Shown one piece after another: positions 52,188 through 59,900 of a stretch of 64,000 bases of DNA. Both the position numbers and the translations under genes were made by a program. Under the pieces are notes generated by a model that had not been told where the DNA came from, searched no databases, and saw only the letters and a program-made list of their open reading frames with translations. Every line of letters starts with the position of its first letter. The first letter of the stretch is position 1. The stretch spans positions 235,911-299,910 of IMG/VR virus record IMGVR_UViG_3300035070_002626; one strand, 5' to 3'. Source of the stretch: a virus.

Positions 52188-53579
52188 ATGGCTTATACCA
52201 TTAACAAAACAGATGGTACGATCTTTGCAGTAGTTGCAGATGGTACTATTAATACAGATTCAAGCCAAATCATCGTAGGCAAAAACTACGCAGGATACGG
52301 CGAGTTCTTAGGAGAGAACTTTGTTCACTTGTTGGAAAATGCAGCAAACACAACTGCACCGGGAACACCGTTGCAAGGACAGTTATGGTATGATCAAACC
52401 AACAATGTTATTAAAGTATATAACGGCACATTGTTCAAGTCTATTTCGGGCGCAACTTCATCAACATCGGCACCGACTAGTAATGTAGCAGGCGACCTTT
52501 GGTTTGATACTGTAAACGATCAACTTAAAGTATACAGCGGTAGTGCTTTTGTAACGATTGGTCCAGCGTTTACTAGCGGCGAAGGCACTTCGGGCGCTAT
52601 TGTTGACACTATCACTGATAGTAGTCCAGGCGCAGATCATGTTGTTGTGTTGATGTATGTTAATAATGTTATTTGTGGTATTTGGTCTAAAGACGCAACT
52701 TTTACTCCGGCTGCGGCACTTTCGGGCTTTGCTACAATTTCTCCAGGTCTGAACTTGAGCACCACAGTAGCTGGCGCAACATTTAAGGGTACAGCATCAA
52801 ATGCTGATACACTTGACAGCTTAAACAGCACACAGTTTATGCGGGCAGATGCAGCCACTAGTACAACCGGGACATTAAGTGTATTAAATGATACTGGTGT
52901 ATACTTCGGCGGCGACAATGATGGTCGACTAAATGTTAGTGGCACAGATGTGTACTTTCAAAATCAAACACAAGATGGCGATATTATAATTCGTGTTAAC
53001 GATGGTGGTGTACAAACTACTGCTATGACAATTGATGGCGCAACTTCAGTTGTTACTGTTAACACTAGCTTGGTTTCAACAGGCTCAGTAACAGTTGGCA
53101 GTATAGTAAATGGCAATGCTGACGGCGTTGGTAATATTGGATCTCCTTCATTATCTTTTGACACAGTGTACGCTAGAGCAACGTCTGCAGAATACGCCGA
53201 TTTGGCGGAGCGTTTTGCAGCAGATGCAGAATATGCTCCTGGTACAGTTGTTGAACTCGGCGGTAGCGAAGAAGTTACAATTTGCGTAGATGATCTTTCG
53301 ACTAATGTTTTTGGGGTAGTATCAACTCGTCCAGCTTACACAATGAATGCAGGATCCGGGAACGATGCTACACATCCAGCAATTGCTATGACCGGGCGTG
53401 TTCCAGTTATGACAATGGGTTTTGTGTCTAAAGGTGATAGACTAGTAAGTGCAGGCAACGGCACAGCTAGAGCAGCAACTTTGGATGAAGTAACAGCATT
53501 TAACGTAATCGGCCGTGCGCTAACGAATAAGGAAAGCGACGGTTTTGGTACTGTAGAAGCGATTGTGAAAATTAGTTAA
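52188..53579 (+). CDS. Tail fibre-type structural protein
   Basis: 463 residues. The N-terminus (MAYTINKTDGTIFAVVADGT, then GQLWYDQTNNVIKVYNG and GDLWFDTVNDQLKVYSG) has two copies of the 'G-LW-D-----KVY-G' unit common in marine phage fibres. The middle is beta-rich (SNADTLDSLNSTQFMRAD, GGDNDGRLNVSGTDVYFQNQ). The C-terminal domain starts at YADLAERFAADAEYAPGTVV, continues GVVSTRPAYTMN and ends in GRALTNKESDGFGTVEAIVK, a self-contained fold often ending phage fibre proteins. It probably forms a trimeric fibre attached to the baseplate. Preceded by tandem late promoters, so strongly expressed late. Confidence 0.75.
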   Translation: MAYTINKTDGTIFAVVADGTINTDSSQIIVGKNYAGYGEFLGENFVHLLENAANTTAPGTPLQGQLWYDQTNNVIKVYNGTLFKSISGATSSTSAPTSNVAGDLWFDTVNDQLKVYSGSAFVTIGPAFTSGEGTSGAIVDTITDSSPGADHVVVLMYVNNVICGIWSKDATFTPAAALSGFATISPGLNLSTTVAGATFKGTASNADTLDSLNSTQFMRADAATSTTGTLSVLNDTGVYFGGDNDGRLNVSGTDVYFQNQTQDGDIIIRVNDGGVQTTAMTIDGATSVVTVNTSLVSTGSVTVGSIVNGNADGVGNIGSPSLSFDTVYARATSAEYADLAERFAADAEYAPGTVVELGGSEEVTICVDDLSTNVFGVVSTRPAYTMNAGSGNDATHPAIAMTGRVPVMTMGFVSKGDRLVSAGNGTARAATLDEVTAFNVIGRALTNKESDGFGTVEAIVKIS

Positions 53580-53583
53580 TTAC

Positions 53584-53591
53584 TATAAATA
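53584..53591 (+). promoter_or_regulatory. Late promoter TATAAATA for receptor-type fibre gene
   Basis: Exact late octamer just after the preceding stop, 112 bases before the ATG at 53704. It produces a long structured leader (see 53615-53680). Confidence 0.75.
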
Positions 53592-53614
53592 CATAGATAC
53601 AAGATGACAACCCA

Positions 53615-53680
53615 GCTATATAGAAAAATAACTAAAACTACCTAATTGGGAATTCATTATATAGCGTAGGTTACACCTAC
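53615..53680 (+). other. Structured mRNA leader
   Basis: GCTATATA (53615-53622) pairs perfectly with TATATAGC (53658-53665), and directly next to it GTAGGT (53666-53671) pairs with ACCTAC (53675-53680), so two helices can stack end to end. The start codon follows 24 bases later. No U-run, hence not a terminator. Confidence 0.5.
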
Positions 53681-53703
53681 TAATACAAAGGGAAAAATAA
53701 TTA

Positions 53704-54630
53704 ATGGCGTACACAGCAGGAGATGTAATCTCACATGCAGATTACAATGATTTCGCTCAAAAAACAGATACAGTTTGGGGCACTGGTGCCGGAACTGACG
53801 GCTACGGGCAAACCAACACAATCGGTACAGTAACTGGTGGTGTTACAATTACAGCGACACAATGGGCAACATTGCTAGCAAGAATAACAAGTGCAGCAAA
53901 CCACCAGGGGTCGACAATTACAGCAATAACAAGTCCGACTGCTGGCGACACTATTTCGGCATATGCTGCATTGGCAACAAACGTTGCAGCGATCCAAAAC
54001 AATAATAATGCCGCTGCTAGTGGCAGTGATGCTACAGCAACTACTACAACAACTAGTGCGTGGACTGCAACTGCAACAACAAGCAAAACTGTTACATTTG
54101 CTAGTGCCGACCAACTGCGTTATTTCTTTAATGCCGGCGGCATGATTAGAATGGGTTTTAGTCGCACAGGCGGAACTGCAAGTGATCAAAACACTTCTTG
54201 GACAAACTTATTAGACCAAGCTGGTACAATTGTATTAACAGGATCTGGTAATCCAGGTTTTACTAAAACTATTGCAGGTGTAACTTACACTGGTACTACT
54301 AGAATTGGTGGCAGCGGCACCCCATCTACACTAGCCGAGGGAATTGGTGCGTATAACCTTACTGGGACAAACCAAACACTTTACAAACAATTCGCTACTA
54401 CATACACTTATACGTCAAACTACACTCAAATTGACGCATCAATTAGTGGAAATGTTATTACGTTCACAGTAACGCTAGCTGATGTCAGTGGTCCAAACGT
54501 ACCCGGCGGACTTGACAGCATCGACGGAACACTTACTATGACTACAACAATTCGTCAACCATCAACTACATACATTGCAAGTACATGGGGTTCAGTAACG
54601 CAGAATGCTGCATCTTGGACGCTAACTTAA
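53704..54630 (+). CDS. Possible receptor-binding fibre protein
   Basis: 308 residues. A conserved small-helix start (AYTAGDVISHADYNDFAQKT) is followed by WGTGAGTDGYGQ, a helical stretch with Asn/Ala/Thr runs (about 95-125) and a C-terminal beta domain: YFFNAGGMIRMGFSRTGGTA, TYTGTTRIGGSGTP, then ISGNVITFTVTLADVSG. The 'FN-GG-IR' phrase recurs in tail and fibre tip proteins. It may be the adhesin at the end of the fibre module, inferred from position and composition. It has its own promoter and structured leader. Confidence 0.6.
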   Translation: MAYTAGDVISHADYNDFAQKTDTVWGTGAGTDGYGQTNTIGTVTGGVTITATQWATLLARITSAANHQGSTITAITSPTAGDTISAYAALATNVAAIQNNNNAAASGSDATATTTTTSAWTATATTSKTVTFASADQLRYFFNAGGMIRMGFSRTGGTASDQNTSWTNLLDQAGTIVLTGSGNPGFTKTIAGVTYTGTTRIGGSGTPSTLAEGIGAYNLTGTNQTLYKQFATTYTYTSNYTQIDASISGNVITFTVTLADVSGPNVPGGLDSIDGTLTMTTTIRQPSTTYIASTWGSVTQNAASWTLT

Positions 54631-54655
54631 TATTTAAAAATTTAATCAGGTCATT

Positions 54656-54684
54656 GTTTGCATGCTAACTACTAGCATGCAAAC
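54656..54684 (+). other. 12-bp perfect hairpin covering candidate start codons
   Basis: GTTTGCATGCTA (54656-54667) and TAGCATGCAAAC (54673-54684) form a perfect inverted repeat with loop ACTAC. The ATGs at 54662 and 54677 each lie inside one arm. Confidence 0.7.
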
Positions 54685-54982
54685 AGACCAACTCTCCCAA
54701 AACATTAAAACTAGATTTGATCATCAGCAAGCCAGGATTGTCTTGCGGGAAACGTATCAGGCTAAGATGCTTTTTGCGCATAGTGGCGGTATGTGGAAAG
54801 CATCGCCAGACTTGATTGTGTTGTGTGATTGTTGCCAAGATTCACTTGTAGTACTTGAAGATTATTATAATACACCAGTTAGTGTGGATCCGCGTGAACT
54901 TAAAAAATTAGCAATGCAGAGATGGCAGGAACAAATGAACGCCTGGCAAGCTGAATACAATGAAATTTCTAAACAAAGATGA
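54662..54982 (+). CDS. Small conserved phage protein, unknown
   Basis: 106 residues from ATG 54662, or 101 from the in-frame ATG 54677; both are buried in a hairpin, and only AGG about 12 bases before 54662 resembles a ribosome site. The sequence is helical and hydrophilic: TRFDHQQARIVLRETYQAKM, FAHSGGMWKASPDLI, a CDCC (about 51-54), and LKKLAMQRWQEQMNAWQAEY. I recall such a protein after the fibre genes in marine T4-like phages, possibly a structural or assembly factor; no T4 name can be given. Its stop overlaps the next start (ATGA). Confidence 0.6.
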   Translation: MLTTSMQTDQLSQNIKTRFDHQQARIVLRETYQAKMLFAHSGGMWKASPDLIVLCDCCQDSLVVLEDYYNTPVSVDPRELKKLAMQRWQEQMNAWQAEYNEISKQR

Positions 54983-55773
54983 CAACGGGTGCTTTACTTT
55001 TTGCGTTTGACAGTGAAATACAGTATACCAAACTTGCGGTTGAATGTGCTCGTCGAATAAAAGAACACCTCGGCATTCCAGTAACATTAGTCACTGACAA
55101 ACTTGTTGACTCGGGTATGTTCGATAATCAAGTTATAGTTGATCGAGGCAAAAACACCAATAGGCGATATTTTCATGATAGAAAAGAAACAACAACTTGG
55201 TATAACTTCGGCAGAAATGCTGCACTTGACTTGTCTCCTTATGATAGAACGCTATTAGTTGACACAGATTATATGGTCAACAGCGATTCATTAGCGCCGT
55301 TACTGGATAGTTCACAGCCCTTCTTGTGTCACAAACATGTGCGAAGTGTACACCAGCCGTCTCCAAGGCTGCAAAAGTTTGGAACAAAAAATTCACACAT
55401 GTGGTGGGCAACAGTTGTTATTTTTGATCGTCGCAGCCAATTTACACAAGATGTGTTTGATATTTGGAAAATGGTGGAACAAAATTATTCACACTATGGA
55501 GCGATGTTTGGATTTAACACTAAACAATATCGCAACGACTTTGCAATAAGCATTGCATTATTACTAGCCAATGGAAATACACACCCACATCAATGTGAAA
55601 TTCCGTGGCCAATGGCAAATGTAGAAACTGATGTAGAAATTGATTTAGTTGATGATACATGGTGGATCGAATACATCAATGATAAACGCAAAAAGAAAAT
55701 TTGTGTTAAAAATCATGATCTACATGTTATGTGCAAGAGTTATTTGGAGAAACTGTATGCAGTACGAAGCTGA
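54979..55773 (+). CDS. Glycosyltransferase-like protein (GT-A, GT8-type)
   Basis: 264 residues. A GT-A fold order is visible: ALLFAFDSEIQYTKLA at the N-terminus, VTLVTDKL, then the metal-binding DTD (95-97) in RTLLVDTDYMVNSD, followed by PFLCHKHVRSV and MWWATVVIFDR, and a C-terminal DFAISIALLLANG helix. Family 8-like enzymes move sugars from nucleotide donors to glycan or protein acceptors. It begins the overlapping accessory cassette, coupled to the small gene before it and overlapping the next glycosyltransferase-like gene by 17 bases. Substrate unknown. Confidence 0.72.
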   Translation: MTTGALLFAFDSEIQYTKLAVECARRIKEHLGIPVTLVTDKLVDSGMFDNQVIVDRGKNTNRRYFHDRKETTTWYNFGRNAALDLSPYDRTLLVDTDYMVNSDSLAPLLDSSQPFLCHKHVRSVHQPSPRLQKFGTKNSHMWWATVVIFDRRSQFTQDVFDIWKMVEQNYSHYGAMFGFNTKQYRNDFAISIALLLANGNTHPHQCEIPWPMANVETDVEIDLVDDTWWIEYINDKRKKKICVKNHDLHVMCKSYLEKLYAVRS

Positions 55774-56536
55774 TCGAGGATATCTAATTGTTGCAGGAAC
55801 TGCTGACAGTGTTGACTATATTTCCTGTGCAGAAACACTTGCAAAAAGTCTTAAGTACTGGCATCCGGATGTAAAGATTTGTCTAGTTACAGATCATGAA
55901 AACTATGCAAATCCTCTTTTTGATTATGTTAGGCAATTTCCGCAAGGAAACACAGGCGGCTGGTCCACTGATTGGCAAGTATTTTATGCTAGCCCATTTC
56001 ACGAAACTGTAAAACTCGAAGCAGACATGGTTGTCAGTGGCCCGATTGATCATTGGTGGCCACTATATCGAAACATGCCAGTTTGGATTAGCACCGGTGC
56101 ACGAAATTTCCATGGAACCACAACAACTGTGCGAAATTACAGAAAAATATTTGATCATAACAATTTACCTGATGTATATAATGCAATTACTTACTGGAGA
56201 GTAAGCCCTGATGCAGAACGATTCTTTAATAATGTAAAACAATGTTTTTACGATTGGGATAAAATTAAACTCAACATCAAGCTAGGAAGCGACGAAATAG
56301 CTAATACAGATTTAATTTATGCATTAAATGGCAGCGACTTTGTTACTCCGGGAATTGGTCCTCAAATTGTACACATGAAACCTAGAATACTTGGTACTAG
56401 TGCTGACGACTGGGCAAAAGAGCTAACATGGGAAGTAGACGATGGGGTACTACGTATCAACGGGCATAATCAACACGGATTTGTTCACTATCATCAAAAA
56501 GAACTAGCACAGCAATTAGGGCAGTACTATGACTGA
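55757..56536 (+). CDS. Second glycosyltransferase-like protein
   Basis: 259 residues from ATG 55757, chosen for its GGAGAAACTGT ribosome site; a longer in-frame ORF upstream would overlap the previous gene by over 100 bases. Features: GYLIVAGTADSVDYISCAET, VKICLVTDHENY, WQVFYASPFHETVKLEADMV (EAD in the DxD position), PVWISTGARNFHG, and NAITYWRVSPDAERFF. The pattern parallels the preceding GT-A protein, so the two are probably distant paralogs; the weaker DxD suggests altered metal use or a scaffold role. Overlaps genes on both sides by 17 and 8 bases. Confidence 0.62.
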   Translation: MQYEADRGYLIVAGTADSVDYISCAETLAKSLKYWHPDVKICLVTDHENYANPLFDYVRQFPQGNTGGWSTDWQVFYASPFHETVKLEADMVVSGPIDHWWPLYRNMPVWISTGARNFHGTTTTVRNYRKIFDHNNLPDVYNAITYWRVSPDAERFFNNVKQCFYDWDKIKLNIKLGSDEIANTDLIYALNGSDFVTPGIGPQIVHMKPRILGTSADDWAKELTWEVDDGVLRINGHNQHGFVHYHQKELAQQLGQYYD

Positions 56537-56876
56537 AGAAGAACTAGCACAATTGTTTGACCAAATAATAGCAGACAATAAACCGGTTGACTATGAATAC
56601 AGATTGTACTATAATAAAGAAACTGGAGAACCTTTGTTCTACAGTATGGAAGAACATCACGATGGCGATTACATTACAGTAACACAGAAACAGCACAGCG
56701 AAGGTCGGTATGATATCCTTGTTCTCAAAGGCAGCATTGTCAGACGAAATGATGCAGTTAGTTGGACAAAACTAGCACCATCCGAGTCGGGTACTAGGTG
56801 CAGAGCTGACAATGCAATGATTGTGGATAACAACAGTGATATTAAGTGGGCTAGTAAAACATATTATCTAAAGTAA
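56529..56876 (+). CDS. Small conserved protein, unknown
   Basis: 115 residues: an acidic start (MTEEELAQLFDQIIADNKPV), then a beta-rich core YEYRLYYNKETGEPLFYSME, GDYITVTQKQHSEGRYDI and SIVRRNDAVSWTKLAPSESG, ending SDIKWASKTYYLK. There is no signal peptide and no enzyme motif. Its position between sugar transferases is the only functional hint. It overlaps the upstream gene by eight bases, so it is translated from the cassette message. A late-promoter-like AGTAAATA contains its stop codon. Confidence 0.6.
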   Translation: MTEEELAQLFDQIIADNKPVDYEYRLYYNKETGEPLFYSMEEHHDGDYITVTQKQHSEGRYDILVLKGSIVRRNDAVSWTKLAPSESGTRCRADNAMIVDNNSDIKWASKTYYLK

Positions 56877-56879
56877 ATA
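56872..56879 (+). promoter_or_regulatory. Possible late promoter AGTAAATA
   Basis: Six of eight matches, containing the TAA stop (56874-56876) of the preceding gene, 25 bases before the ATG at 56905. AAGGAAAAT stands as ribosome site. Confidence 0.35.
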
Positions 56880-56904
56880 CTTTATATAATAAGGAAAATA
56901 TTAA

Positions 56905-57234
56905 ATGAAGTATATACTAAATGCATTTATTGCAGGACTACTAGTACCAACTACAGTGTTGTCACAAGAACAAGAGACTAAATTTTTTCTTACTACACAA
57001 CCTTGTGCACCAGTTATTCAAATAACCGACACGATTATGAACAAGTATGGCGAAAAACCTTTGCACAGTGGCAGAGGCATGCAACGGAGTTCATCTGACA
57101 GCAAAGAGTATTGGAGTTCAATGATGTTTTTTGTTAACCAAGACTCGGGCACCTGGACCTTGGTAAGTCTGTATGAAGACGGAACAGCGTGTTTGGTTGC
57201 TAATGGCGGTGAGTTTAAACCTTACTCAAAGTAA
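56905..57234 (+). CDS. Small exported protein with signal peptide
   Basis: 109 residues. Residues 1-20 form a typical Sec signal peptide (basic MK, hydrophobic YILNAFIAGLLVPTTV, cleavage after VLS). The mature part contains CAPVIQITDTIMNKYGEKPL, a disordered SGRGMQRSSSDSKEYW and GTWTLVSLYEDGTACLVANG, with two cysteines that could form a disulfide in the periplasm. I recall similar small exported proteins in marine phage and bacterial genomes without known function. It may act in the periplasm or envelope of the infected cell. Confidence 0.65.
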   Translation: MKYILNAFIAGLLVPTTVLSQEQETKFFLTTQPCAPVIQITDTIMNKYGEKPLHSGRGMQRSSSDSKEYWSSMMFFVNQDSGTWTLVSLYEDGTACLVANGGEFKPYSK

Positions 57235-57248
57235 ATTATGGAGTTAAC

Positions 57249-58175
57249 ATGGATTCAATTGATATTGCCGATTTGGACTGTATCTATCTTTCTTACGATG
57301 AACCACAAAAAGAAGAGTTTTGGGTTAAGATACGCAACATGGTTCCGTGGGCAAAACGTGTTGATGGTGTAGAAGGCAGCGATGCTGCACACAAAGCCGC
57401 AGCACAAGCAAGTGACACTGAGCGTTTTATATTAATTGACGGCGACAATTTGCCCGAAGAGTCTTTTTTCAATCAAACCATTGAATACAAAGACAGTAGC
57501 TACGAAAAAGCAGTTTATCGCTGGAGAGCACGTAATCATGTTAATGGATTGATGTACGGCAATGGCGGTATGAGTTCTTGGACAAAAGAGTTTGTTATGA
57601 ACATGCGCACACATGAAGCAAGCGAAGGTGCTGATGACACTGATGTAGAGTTTTGTTTTGATCCACTGTACTGGCCGATGTACAATTGCTATTCAACTAC
57701 ACACCCAAATGGAAGTGCTAAACATGCTTGGCGGGCCGGCTTTCGTGAAGGTGTAAAGATGTGCCTTGACAGAGGACGCAAACCAACTGTTGGTGAATTT
57801 AAAGAACGAGTACACAGTCGCAATCTCGATCACTTGACCATCTGGCAAAATGTGGGCAGCGATGCAGATTACGGTCTGTGGGCAATTGCCGGTGCAAGAC
57901 TTGGTACATACAAAACCATGCTCACTGATTGGAACCACAAAGAAGTGCAATGGTTCGATAATCTAGAACAAATTTGGAATGATATAGAAAACACCGATCC
58001 ACTTAACATAATCGAAGAACATGCTAATGCATTAAACAGACAATTAGATTTGCCAATGAGCACATTTTCTCCAGAGCAGAGTAAGTTTTTTAAACATCAC
58101 TATCGCAGCAATTGGAACAATAAAAATATCATGACACGAGAAATTGATGTTATTCGCAGCCAAGAAGGTTGGTAA
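57249..58175 (+). CDS. Glycosyltransferase-like protein (GT-A)
   Basis: 308 residues. After a short N-terminal strand (LDCIYLSYDEPQKEEFW) comes WAKRVDGVEG and RFILIDGDNLPEES, where DGD (64-66) is the likely metal-binding motif of a GT-A fold, then AVYRWRARNHVNGLMYGNGG. The C-terminal half is rich in conserved aromatic and His residues (HAWRAGFREGVKMCLD, TIWQNVGSDADYGLWAIAGA) and may bind the acceptor. It is a third transferase-type enzyme in this cassette. SD GGAG. The next gene begins with a GTG one base after its stop. Confidence 0.65.
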   Translation: MDSIDIADLDCIYLSYDEPQKEEFWVKIRNMVPWAKRVDGVEGSDAAHKAAAQASDTERFILIDGDNLPEESFFNQTIEYKDSSYEKAVYRWRARNHVNGLMYGNGGMSSWTKEFVMNMRTHEASEGADDTDVEFCFDPLYWPMYNCYSTTHPNGSAKHAWRAGFREGVKMCLDRGRKPTVGEFKERVHSRNLDHLTIWQNVGSDADYGLWAIAGARLGTYKTMLTDWNHKEVQWFDNLEQIWNDIENTDPLNIIEEHANALNRQLDLPMSTFSPEQSKFFKHHYRSNWNNKNIMTREIDVIRSQEGW

Positions 58176-58176
58176 T

Positions 58177-59238
58177 GTGAAAGAGTTGTTTGCTAATCTT
58201 GACGCTAACTACAGGCATACATTGAAAGCAATGCCACGGGGCCAGACTGAATCTCGCCCAATCACATTTAGTTGCAATGTTCCGCATAAAGTTGTATCAA
58301 TTGATGATAACTTAAATTGTTTAGTATGCCTGTGTGATGGATGGCTTCCGCTTCCTGTAGGACAAGTACATGATTTTGAAAGTTTAGTTGACGTATTTTC
58401 TAGTCCAAAAGCAAAAATTCTACAAGATGATGTTGACGCAAAAAACTATACATGGTGTGCTGTGCAACATTGCGGAATTAAATACGGCAACATCGAGCAA
58501 TCGCATTACGAATTAGCCATTAACATTGATAGAAGTTGTAATTTACAATGTCCTAGTTGTCGTCGAGACAAGTTTATGTTAACATCGGGACCAATGTACG
58601 ACAAGAAGATCGCAGCATCAAATCGAATTTTAAGTTGGCTAGAAAAATTCGATGATAAGATTAACATTGTACTAAGCGGTGATGGAGATCCACTGGCTAG
58701 CTTGGTTGTTCGCCCAATAATTAAAAACTGGAAGTACAAACCTAATCAAACTCTTATACTAAAAACTAACGGGTTGTTATTACGGAAACAACTTCAAAAC
58801 ACTGAAATTCTTAAAAATGCATTTTTAAGTATAAGCATTGACGCTGGTAGTAAAGAAGTTTTTGAAAGTATTCGTCGTGGCGGTAATTGGGAAGTTTTAC
58901 TAGACAATTTTGATTTTTTAGTTAAGAATGACAAGCAACAAGTCACTACATTGAATTTTACTATACAAAATGATAATTATCTTGATTTAGAAAACTTTGT
59001 AGAGCTTTGTGAAAAATATCAGTTTCAGGGTTCTGTGGCTAAATTAGATGACTGGGGAACCTGGAATGATAAAACAGTTTCTAATCCAGACGAATGGACT
59101 CAAGAAAATGGTTACTTTTTTGAACATGATGTGTTACACTTAGAGCATGAGAATTACGAAGCAGCTAGACAAATATGCACCAAGTTTTTAAATCATCCAC
59201 TAGTGGGTATGAATCCGTCGGTGTTGGAAAGATTGTAA
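58177..59238 (+). CDS. Radical SAM protein, cassette copy 1
   Basis: 353 residues from GTG 58177 with AAGG about ten bases before it. The radical SAM motif is C121, C125, C128 in DRSCNLQCPSC. Before it stand C33, C48, C51, C53, C94 and C99, an arrangement suggesting an N-terminal SPASM/twitch-type auxiliary cluster that in most family members is C-terminal. Barrel landmarks: NIVLSGDGDPLAS (GGEP-like), LILKTNGLLL and FLSISIDAGS. Substrate unknown. Unlike the next three radical SAM genes it lacks the WKMED/YCWKIED block, so it represents a different subtype. Its TAA shares a base with the next ATG. Confidence 0.87.
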   Translation: MKELFANLDANYRHTLKAMPRGQTESRPITFSCNVPHKVVSIDDNLNCLVCLCDGWLPLPVGQVHDFESLVDVFSSPKAKILQDDVDAKNYTWCAVQHCGIKYGNIEQSHYELAINIDRSCNLQCPSCRRDKFMLTSGPMYDKKIAASNRILSWLEKFDDKINIVLSGDGDPLASLVVRPIIKNWKYKPNQTLILKTNGLLLRKQLQNTEILKNAFLSISIDAGSKEVFESIRRGGNWEVLLDNFDFLVKNDKQQVTTLNFTIQNDNYLDLENFVELCEKYQFQGSVAKLDDWGTWNDKTVSNPDEWTQENGYFFEHDVLHLEHENYEAARQICTKFLNHPLVGMNPSVLERL

Positions 59239-59900
59239 TGACTGGAGGAATGGTAATTGGATTTTATCCTGGTGCAGGTGGGCATAGGTATTATAATTCA
59301 CTAATCAATCGATCATTTGGTAAATCAGAGACAGTTTATGATAATGCCCCAACTGATTACAACGCACGTTACACAACCAATCAATCACATTCAACATATA
59401 CAGATATAGTTAGCAGTCATTGTGTAAACTACACAACATTAAAAAATTGTTATGTAAATCAAAATAATTTTACAATTATTCGAAGTGACCTTAAACGGAG
59501 TTTGTTTAGAGAATATAGATTAATTGGAAGAGAAAGATATTTACGAAATAAAATACAAGCAGAACCTGACTCTGTTAAACTTGAGCATTATCAACATTAT
59601 AAAGATAGCGCATGGCCAGATGTGTACACTATTAAACAGTATTACAGTTTGCCTGCATGGATTCAGAATGAAGTTAACAACGACCGCAAGCAGGTAGCAG
59701 AGAACATTGATTTTTTAGCAGCAGAAGCCACAATAGAATTTCACTACGATTATTACAACCAATACCCGTTTGAAATTGGCGGCGCTAAAATTGTTGATAT
59801 TGATCAAGATGACAACGAATTTTGTGCCGTTATGAGACAAGAGCTTGCAGTACCATTCTCTGAAGAATTTAATCAAGCATGGGAGAACATAGTTGGTTAA
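59238..59900 (+). CDS. Unknown protein with glycine-rich N-terminal loop
   Basis: 220 residues from ATG 59238, overlapping the previous stop by one base. The N-terminus MVIGFYPGAGGHRYYNSLIN recalls the phosphate-binding start of sulfotransferase-like or related nucleotide-using enzymes, but no Walker A lysine is present. Other blocks: NAPTDYNARYTTNQSH, DIVSSHCVNYTTLK, NFTIIRSDLKRSLFREYRLI and a C-terminal EEFNQAWENIVG. I have the impression of related unnamed proteins in marine phages. A small-molecule or group-transfer role is possible but not supported by catalytic residues that I can name. Confidence 0.6.
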   Translation: MTGGMVIGFYPGAGGHRYYNSLINRSFGKSETVYDNAPTDYNARYTTNQSHSTYTDIVSSHCVNYTTLKNCYVNQNNFTIIRSDLKRSLFREYRLIGRERYLRNKIQAEPDSVKLEHYQHYKDSAWPDVYTIKQYYSLPAWIQNEVNNDRKQVAENIDFLAAEATIEFHYDYYNQYPFEIGGAKIVDIDQDDNEFCAVMRQELAVPFSEEFNQAWENIVG

